In this document: in pieces, positions 58,341 to 64,000 of the stretch
Layout of the letters: every line of letters starts with the position of its first letter
Numbering within the stretch: position 1 is the first letter of the stretch
Origin: Pomphorhynchus laevis
Lineage: Eukaryota > Acanthocephala > Palaeacanthocephala > Echinorhynchida > Pomphorhynchidae
Assembly: GCA_012934845.2 (NCBI GenBank)
Contig: WNNJ02001768.1
Span: forward strand, 19,841-83,840
Reading direction: 5' to 3'
DNA length: 64,000 bases
Position numbers and translations under genes: made by a program
The notes under the pieces: generated by a model
What the model saw: only the letters and a program-made list of their open reading frames with translations
The model's database searches: none
What the model was told of the DNA's origin: nothing

Positions 58341-59680
58341 GTAATTAAATTTGTGGTTATTTAAGTTGATACGTTTTTTTGTAAGGAATATGTAACTGAA
58401 TATATATAGGATACAATATGCTTTAATTCTTTATTTTATCTAATCATACACTCTAAAAACGAATTATCGTTTTAGATCACATGTAAACAGCCGTCAGCCC
58501 GCAGGCAGGATCCGAGTATTTTTTCCCTGCCCGCCGCTATAATTTGAAGCTGATATACAGATATATCTATCATATTTTAGTTTATTCAACCCCTTAAGTA
58601 AGAGAATAATGAAAATATTGAGTTATTAAAGTGTCAAAGCTTGCCCATCACTATTTTCGATAATGAATTAATAAATCGTAACGAATTGCATTCGTGTCGA
58701 ACTTAACTTATTTCATTTTAGTTAAAAAAATCACAGACCCCACTATTTACTTCAATTTGGCAGTATATTTATTTGCAAGCTTTCGACTTTGTCCTTTTTT
58801 GAACCTGGTTTCAAAGATTACAAATTGTACAATTTTATTGATAACAGATAAACTAATCTTGAAGATATAACTCTCGCTTATAAACAATTGTTTTAGAAGT
58901 TGACGAGCGAGGAATTTATTTAATGAATTATCGAATGCAACTGCATTCGTCATCAGATTGTATGTTTGTTACTATCAAACTTCTTTTAAGGTGTATGTTT
59001 ATTAGTAATCAAACTTTTTAAGGTGTTTAAAAAAATTTTGATTACTAATAAACATACAATCTGATGATGTATATATTAGTATGACTTTAATATTTCATAT
59101 TTTAATAAAATGGTTGTGCTTTATAAACTTTAACTTTTTAACTAATGGCAAATCATTTCTATCTCACTTTTCAAGATTTGAAATACTTTATTATTTTTTT
59201 TAAAGTAATCAAGAAGCAAATATACTGAATTGTTAGAATTACACAACCTTTATACACGAATCAAATACGTATTACACGGAAGAAACCAACGTGTAATTCA
59301 TCCAAAGAAGAAAGCAGCTAACTCTATGGAAGAACCAACGCATTTATGTTATAGCATCTTTAAGTGATAACCATAATAATTTCAAGTCCCAGTTAGACGT
59401 GTTGCTTATCATTGCCTTTATTGCTTTTCTTCTTAATAAATTCGATTCTTCTTAATAAATGCTCGTAAAGACTACAAAATGATGTACATAAATCTTAACA
59501 CTATCATTTCTAAAAGAATATTTTGTTGGATTTACTGTGTACGAAGTTTTTTGTAATTAAAACGCATTAATATATTATATTGCTTAATGAATTCATACAA
59601 TAATTAATGGGTCAGTTATACTTTATACTTAATGATTAAAAGTAAAATCAATTTTTACTTTAAATTGACTGTTATTTGAG
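58341..59680 (+). other. unc79 intron 12
   Basis: Contains the foldback at 58950-59078. A short G+C-rich stretch, CAGCCGTCAGCCCGCAGGCA (58488), stands out but is unassigned. The minus ORF at 58953-58747 has no recognised content. Confidence 0.4.
58950..59078. repeat. Foldback with an internal direct repeat
   Basis: CATCAGATTGTATGTTT at the left end is mirrored by AAACATACAATCTGATGATG at the right. An inner stem, TATGTTTATTAGTAATCAAA, is mirrored across AACTTTTTAAGG, and AAGGTGTATGTTT/AAGGTGTTTAAA repeats directly. Confidence 0.8.
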
Positions 59681-59768
59681 GGAAAATGTTGCTAATCAAA
59701 CAGTGGAGATCAGAAATGGTTTGAATGTGCTGTACAGTCTTGTTACCTATGATTTAATTAATCTTCAA
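59681..59768 (+). CDS. unc79: unc79 coding exon 13
   Basis: Acceptor TTATTTGAG, donor GTAAGC. Encodes ENVANQTVEIRNGLNVLYSL then VTYDLINLQ. Human has DKSCSTVTQLKEGLNRILCL then IPYNVISQ. Followed by an intron of only 43 nt. Confidence 0.9.
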
Positions 59769-59811
59769 GTAAGCAGAGGCTTTTGAACAAGATTATATTT
59801 TACATATTCAG

Positions 59812-59900
59812 ACATGGAATTTTATTATCCCATATTGGTTGGAAGTTGTTTACAGTGCATTGCCGGAATCTAATTTTGAGGATTTTTCAACATTATTAAA
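59812..59900 (+). CDS. unc79: unc79 coding exon 14
   Basis: Acceptor CATATTCAG, donor GTAAGA. Encodes TWNFIIPYWLEVVYSALPES then NFEDFSTLL and AA, completed by C at 62707. Human has PLWECIMPEWLEAIRTEVPD then NQLKEFREVL. Confidence 0.9.
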
Positions 59901-60289
59901 GTAAGATTTTATTAATGACGTTTAAGCACTATTTGTATTTTATAGTAATAATCTTTATTCGCTGATTTAATTTGTTTTCTATTTGGTGTAGATAGAGGTA
60001 AATTAATTTAAGTACAATATAATGTACAATATATTGAGTAGCAATATAATTATTTTATTGTTTAATAAAATACATTCAATGTGCTAAAATATATTCGATA
60101 CATTCGATGTATTCTTATATTGTACAGGGCGTTTAAACATAGAGAGAAAATAAATTAAAGATTATTACTCACAAATTGACGACTATTGTATACTCACAAA
60201 ATAGTCGACAATCATTTTCGAAAGAAAATAAGTTTGAACATTGTACCATTTTTTACATTATTATAGTCAAAAATTATATTCTTCTTGGG

Positions 60290-60960
60290 ATCTGCTGGCG
60301 ATCGTCTCCCTGATTCATACCCCGTTGCCCCTATGAATGGTTGCGCTGATACTCTGTAGCAGGAATCTCCCTGAGCGTAGGTCGCTAATCGCTCGTTGGA
60401 TATTCCTTCCAAGTGATATCAAGAATACTTTCGCGTTTTTTCGAAGTGCGCCCATGGATTCGACAGCTATAGGTACAAAAGCCGTGAACGCGGGATTCAG
60501 GTAGCTGCACTTTGTGTGCTTTCTTCGCTCGGCGTCCGATGAAAGGTGTCTGCTTCTAGCAATGAACAGGCCAAATAGGAGGATGTCAGTGTGTTCACAC
60601 ATGTTCAACTCATGCGAGAAGCCTCTAGCGTTCCCAGGGCACAAGAGTAGCGCCGTCTGGCCGTTTACCATCGGTACGCAGCATTCCAGTTGGCTCCAGT
60701 GCACTCGGACAACCTGCAACGGCGAGTGTCGCTTTGATTATGGCATTCATCTGCGCGTGCCAAAAATGTCGTCCGGTCGACTTATGGCAGTCAAATCCGT
60801 GCCGTCCAAAAGAATCCACAACTGCTCCGCAGTGACATGTATGCGCTGCACGTATACGTAGTCAAAAACGTAGGCCAACTGCAATTCTCACGGTTTCGTC
60901 GTCCAGCCTTGTACCTGTAGAGGCGCATGGGACGGCATCTAAAAATGCACCCGCCGCATT
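60290..60960 (-). mobile_element. RT-element C-terminal endonuclease-like fragment, minus strand
   Basis: On the minus strand: RLDDETVRIAVGLRF (60920-60870), CGAVVDSFGRHGFDCHKSTG (60830-60770), MNAIIKATLAVAGCPSALEP, then RTDGKRPDGATLVPWER (60660-60625), and in another frame YLNPAFTAFVPIAVESMGAL and RSGRFLLQSISATIHRGNGV (60510-60315). The order of Cys/His pairs, then KRPDG with a downstream Trp, matches the C-terminal tail of many invertebrate RT elements and suggests a restriction-like nuclease fold. Clearly G+C-richer than the surroundings, so a young insertion. Frameshifted. Confidence 0.7.
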
Positions 60961-61631
60961 TCCCTCAACCGCGTGCAGATGTGCAATTTCTAAGTGCAAT
61001 TTTTTGTGATTTCCCTATTTTAAGAAATATTTCAAGTGCATTTTTTACACAAAATTTACATTTTGATTATTATTTAACAAAAAGGCTATCTAAAAGGCTA
61101 TTTTATACCAATTTTACACATCGTAAATGAAACTGTTTGACACAAATTTTTCAATTCATTTTTCTATTACATGAAATACATAAAGTGTTTTTTGCAAATC
61201 CACATTATGACATCACTTATTGACTTGAATTGCCAACTTTTAAAATGTTCACCGTTCTAAGTGACTAAATGTATAATAACTGAACTAAATGAAATTTGAA
61301 ATTTGCTACACTTTAACAATAATTATGGGTAATCATTTATTCAAGTGACAAAAAATCGATATACGATAAAAACAACTATTTAATTGTACAAAACGTATAA
61401 TTATAAAAATTTTAAATATCTTAAAATAAAAATATAAAAATATAAAATTAAAATCTTAATACAATAATTTTTAATGCTATAATCACATTTCACAAATAGA
61501 TAAAATAGTGCATTACAATTTAATACGATAAAAGTACTAATCAAATTTATATCAAGCAAAATTAAGATAATAACTTGATTTTCTTGGAAACAGTGCATTT
61601 GAAGCACTTGAACAATCATTAACTTTTAGTA

Positions 61632-61712
61632 GCATGTATTTGGTTCCGCTGCTATGTTGGGTCCAAAAATTTGGGGTCGAAACCTGATAGCATAGCAGTT
61701 CCTCCTGATGAC
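61632..61712 (+). ncRNA. PLE structured-RNA box in intron 14
   Basis: GGTTCC pairs with GGGGTC through two G-U-type pairs, and CTGCTATG with CATAGCAG perfectly. The left arm of the first hairpin is lost. Followed by the usual TTATTAGTCAATTCATAA spacer. Confidence 0.5.
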
Positions 61713-62706
61713 CTATAATTCTTATTCTGATACAACGTCTGCTATTTATTAGTCAATTCATAACAACTGACTTTTATTGACTTTTATTTATCTGATGTAT
61801 AGTCCTATAGGTTAAGCTATTCTGATAATTAATTATCAGAACAGGTAATTAATAAATTAATGTTCTGATATCAAAATCTGTTTAAAATCCACAGAGTTGC
61901 AAAAGCTAATATTTAAATGGCTCTAATTTTAAATAATTTAAATAGACAATTACTTTTGAATTACTTTCTAATTTTATTTTAATTAATAAAATTAATTTTT
62001 ATATAATTATAATATTAAAATAATATTTATAATTATTATAAATATTATATTATTATATTATTAATATAATATTAATATAATTATTTTAATTATTTTAATA
62101 TTAATTTTAATATATTTTTGATGTATTAATTCAGATAAAGTTTTATGTCTTCAAATAGAGTTTACCAAATTTCGTTGTTAAGCATTTCAAGTGGATCACC
62201 ACCTTCGCTATCTAATACGAAACGGACTTCCGGTTATTCCAACGATAGCGCACTAAACTGTAATAGTGAAAAAAGTATAGTACTATAGATATAAGATTTT
62301 AATACAATATTAATATAATTATACAATATTATACAATATTAACACAATAATATAATGTTAATACAATATTAATGGAATTATACAATATTATACAATATTT
62401 TACAATTATTTAATATTTATTATACTTTTTCTTCTTTGACTATTAAAATTTTAAGCACTTTATTAAAGATAAGCTAAAAATTAATACTACAATTTTAGTC
62501 ATAAATATTGTATATTTATGTATTTATATATATTTAGCTAAACATAAATGCGTTATATTTTATTGCCATTTAATCAATTGTTTCAAAATTTACCAAAATA
62601 ATAGTAAATAATAATAGTTAATAAGTCAAAATAATAGTTTATATTTTCAAAATAATAGTCGTTTTTGTTTTTCTATAAATAATCAAAATAATCTATTATT
62701 TAATAG

Positions 62707-62827
62707 CAAATTATTTGATTACGAAATGTCACCAATGCTGGCATCTAATGCTGATTTATACGGATTTCTCACTGTACGATTTGAATCACCAGCCCTTATC
62801 CAAGAACAGGCTCTGTGTTGGATGCAG
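62707..62827 (+). CDS. unc79: unc79 coding exon 15
   Basis: Acceptor TTTAATAG, donor GTAAATG. Encodes KLFDYEMSPMLASNAD, LYGFLTVRFESPALIQEQAL and CWMQ. Human has KMFDIELCPLPFSMEE, MFGFISCRFTGYPSSVQEQA and LLWLH. The QEQAL.W core is the clearest UNC79 signature here. Followed by a 50-nt intron. Confidence 0.95.
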
Positions 62828-62877
62828 GTAAATGTGGAAATCTGTTTATTATATTATTTTTGTACGATTCTACTTAG

Positions 62878-63216
62878 ATGCTGTGTAAATTGAGAGTATC
62901 GATTCCGATGTATTATTTGCTAAATGTTATGCTAACTGGCGTGCAATCCCTAATTAAACTTGAATCAAGAGCTTCACGACGGGAAATATTTCATGGTTCA
63001 TCTGACACATCTGTTGAAGCATCGAAATTGCCGGTATGCGCTGTATTTGACACATATGAGACATACCGTGCACATCGGAATCAACTCATGATGCAACAAT
63101 TAAGCGGGCAAGAAATGATATCTATTATAAAGGAGGAAGAAGAAGAATTTATTATCAATGAAAATCAATTAAATGCTCCTTGCTGTTTACTGATGCTAGA
63201 TATATTACTATCACAG
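62878..63216 (+). CDS. unc79: unc79 coding exon 16 (gene continues off the edge)
   Basis: Acceptor ATTCTACTTAG, donor GTAACT. 113 codons: MLCKLRVSIPMYYLLNVMLT, GVQSLIKLESRASRRE, a variable linker with SIIKEEEEEF, then PCCLLMLDILLSQ. Human has VLSELDIMVPLQLLISMFSD, GVNSVKELANQRKSRVSE and NCFILMFDLLLKQ. Phase 0 at both ends. The frame stays open 20 nt past the donor to a stop at 63235, as expected for intron sequence. Confidence 0.92.
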
Positions 63217-64000
63217 GTAACTATGTCAATTCAGTGAATTTATTCAATATTCAGCAAACTTATTCAATAATTTTATTCAATATATTGATTCAGCGATTCG
63301 ATATATTGAAATAAGAATTTGATATTTTTGATTTGCTACCTTGGAATCAACATCTATTATAAATTTGCTCAGAACCTCGTTTAAATTTTTTAATTACCTT
63401 CGATATTAACAAATAAACAAATTTTATAATTTGAGGACATATTTAATAAAAAACATCATGCTGATCAGTTCTTTAAACTTTTTCTTGGAACAAACCGACA
63501 ATATAGAAAATAAATTAATTAATATTTTGCCTGCTAGTTTTATAAGAAAAAATTAATTTTATCACAAAATTATATTTTCTTTGATAAAATTGTTTTTACT
63601 GATACTAGCGATTTTTTCAAAAGCAAGCGAATTATATAAAAAATAAATAAATTTATTTACTATTTTGTTGATCATTTTACAAAATTAAAAAAATATTATT
63701 TATAAATTTCGTAAGCTGACAGAAATAGCAATAATAATGATAATTATTTAATAAATAATATAATTATAATAAAGCAGCATTGTATAATATAAAGCAATAT
63801 ATAAAATTTAAGTTAAATTATCAATAATTTAATTTTTTAATAATGAGTTAACATAGCAATGAATGCAAGAGCTGATATATTCATAAAATTATCAAAATAA
63901 AGTTGTATGTGTAGCTAAACAAAATCGAACGAAGATTTTATTCAATATTAAAATTAATAAATTAATTTTATAAATTAATTAATTAATAATTAATTAATTA
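63217..64000 (+). other. Start of unc79 intron 16
   Basis: Very A+T-rich to the window edge. No further exon, gene or element seen; the next UNC79 exons must lie to the right. Confidence 0.5.

Larger units (their letters stand above)
59901..62706 (+). other. unc79 intron 14
   Basis: Holds the LINE C-terminal fragment (60290-60960), a PLE box (61632-61712) and hyper-A+T sequence. At 62135-62266 a 44-codon ORF with many serines (ISLLSISSGSPPSLSNTKRT) stands out from the A+T-rich surroundings; unassigned. Confidence 0.45.
8727..63216 (+). other. unc79: UNC79 orthologue, gene span seen in the window (3' end beyond the edge)
   Basis: Sixteen short coding segments on one strand, each bounded by AG and GT, translate in order into a protein collinear with human UNC79 (compared from memory) from its first methionine to the block ending ILMFDLLLKQ, here CLLMLDILLSQ. 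UNC79 is a large intracellular protein that works with UNC80 in the NALCN sodium-leak channel complex setting neuronal resting excitability. Phases agree at 14 of 15 junctions, including split codons such as T|TC, AG|A, G|CA, C|CC, AG|T, TG|G and AA|C, which is hard to get by chance. The assembled part is about 2.2 kb of coding sequence in about 54 kb. No stop or frameshift occurs in any exon, so it looks functional. Similarity is modest in many exons. Confidence 0.85.

Noticed and set aside
60514-60861. Plus-strand ORF of 115 codons
   Set aside because: It is antisense to the RT-element C-terminal domain, whose motifs are readable on the minus strand.

Overview
This is nuclear DNA from an invertebrate animal. 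It is very A+T-rich, has spliceosomal GT-AG introns (including very short ones of 43 and 50 nt), and carries one animal-specific gene in a dense load of retroelements: CR1/L2-like, RTE-like and I/Jockey-like LINEs, Penelope-like elements (PLEs) and a Tc1/mariner-type transposon. I cannot fix the phylum. The element mix suits arthropods, but the host gene is more diverged than I would expect for most insects, so other invertebrates stay open.

Host gene. Almost the whole window, from 8727 to the right edge, is the 5' part of one plus-strand gene that I assemble as an UNC79 orthologue, a subunit of the NALCN sodium-leak channel complex. I find 16 coding exons whose order matches UNC79 from the start methionine to roughly the first third of the protein. 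Splice phases agree at 14 of 15 junctions; the exon 10/11 junction is uncertain. The gene runs off the right edge.

Layout. 1-7310: three degenerate LINEs (CR1-like plus strand, RTE-like minus, L2/CR1-like minus). 7311-8726: A+T-rich 5' flank. 8743-12272 (intron 1): PLE 3'-tail debris. 12394-21697 (intron 2): a nearly full PLE at 14100-16252, rearranged PLE pieces, and a mixed LINE/PLE block at 17980-20230. 21853-25530 (intron 3): a 1631-bp mariner-type element whose inverted repeats are arrays of a 22-bp unit, inserted into an older PLE repeat. 25699-37647: PLE copies, a 1.1-kb minisatellite of a 15-bp unit, and LINE fragments. 37810-44417 (intron 8): a head-to-tail array of truncated PLE copies and a minus-strand ORF joining hormone-sensitive-lipase-like and carboxypeptidase-tail-like sequence between direct repeats. 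44642-58236: I/Jockey-like LINE, foldback elements, another minus-strand LINE and several perfect hairpins. 58237-63216: the last six exons seen, with a G+C-richer LINE C-terminal fragment and one more PLE box in the introns.

Most unusual signals. (1) The PLE family carries a roughly 100-nt box, repeated more than a dozen times on both strands, with compensatory changes in two stems and a possible nested pseudoknot next to a reverse transcriptase that shows no GIY-YIG domain. (2) The mariner-type element has tandem-array inverted repeats. (3) There are many short perfect or near-perfect palindromes of unrelated sequence, including a 66-bp one and a pair sharing the same loop. (4) The lipase/carboxypeptidase chimera lies between 47-bp direct repeats.
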